Notes under the pieces: generated by a model
What the model saw: only the letters and a program-made list of their open reading frames with translations
What the model was told of the DNA's origin: nothing
The model's database searches: none
Assembly (NCBI GenBank): GCA_942491975.1
Contig: CALOCY010000017.1
Span: 1 to 7,386, forward strand
Reading direction: 5' to 3'
From: CALOCY01 sp942491975
GTDB lineage: Bacteria; Bacteroidota; Bacteroidia; Bacteroidales; Prolixibacteraceae
DNA length: 7,386 nucleotides
Made by a program: the position numbers and the translations under genes
In this document: piece by piece, positions 6,990 to 7,386 of the stretch
How positions within the stretch are numbered: the first letter of the stretch is position 1
Layout: each line of letters starts with the position of its first letter

Positions 6990-7386
6990 AGGAACAACCT
7001 TGGTGTTATAACATCACCTATGCTTCAACGAACAACACAAACAGTCGACAATTCCCACCAGTGACACCCAACGCTACTTCAACGAACTTCAACAACGACA
7101 CAGACGCGACATAAGAATGGATAATGGAAGCTCTTCTCTTCGGAAAAGTCCTTCTGACGACAACAATGCAAGGAATAATAACATCTATCATCAACCTTAA
7201 TTCATTGATGACATCTAACTTTGATAAGAATCAGTAATCTCAACGTGCAAGAACGTTGGACATACAACATCATCACTACTACAACTCCAAATTTAACTAC
7301 CATGATCCAATTACTGTGGCACCGCCCCTCTCGTCAGCAAAACCTCTTCAATCCTTGTAACCCTCTTCTCTCGCAGCTAAGTTTAA
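6990..7386. other. No gene or clear feature seen
   Basis: CAAC/ATCATC-rich sequence with short open stretches only. A 90-codon plus frame (6842-7114) runs from the 43-bp repeat into this segment, is Asn/Thr/Pro-rich and has no recognised domain. I do not call it a gene. Confidence 0.5.

Overview
The window looks like invertebrate-type eukaryotic DNA: no bacterial operons or ribosome-binding sites, AT-rich non-coding sequence with micro- and minisatellites, and one large LTR retrotransposon on the minus strand. The species cannot be named from the sequence. I translated the minus strand by hand, because the main gene runs off the left edge and is the only convincing protein-coding gene here.

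Positions 1-5461 (minus strand) are read as the 5' part of a Ty3/gypsy-type (Metaviridae) element. From its 5' end, running right to left: a candidate 2.3-kb LTR (5461 to 3164, TGTAACG...CGCGACA); an upstream U3 with about eleven copies of a 39-bp minisatellite (4683-5171); a TATA box and initiator in exact register (4664-4630); a polyadenylation signal (4531-4526); and a long AT-rich leader. A 1075-codon open Gag-protease frame follows (3226 to the left edge). It has a long disordered Arg/Ser-rich N-terminal half, a Gag capsid-like domain, a coiled coil, two CCHC zinc knuckles and a retropepsin with LLDTG. Reverse transcriptase and integrase would lie outside the window to the left.

The most interesting feature is a 19-nt tRNA-Leu-type primer-binding site (3161-3143) that lies inside the open reading frame. 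Gag would therefore start about 60 nt inside the LTR and be translated across the PBS. This resembles yeast Ty1 and is not the usual layout in animal Ty3/gypsy elements. The leader also carries plausible splice signals (donor 4610, acceptor 3367) that would remove about 1.2 kb of AT-rich, upstream-ATG-laden sequence.

Positions 5462-7386 are the flank on the promoter side, with no recognisable gene. They hold degenerate repeats with a CCGCA-GTGGATAT-GCGG core (5703-5990), a run of small perfect hairpins including a duplicated GACTACTCGTC module (6015-6152), more hairpins (6185-6269), CGGTCACG direct repeats (6326-6354), an imperfect GAT/ATC trinucleotide tract that reads as an acidic peptide on the minus strand (6478-6630), a consensus splice donor (minus, 6621) and a ~43-bp tandem repeat (6810-6989). 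This flank could be host intergenic or intronic DNA, or part of another repeat family; the window cannot decide.
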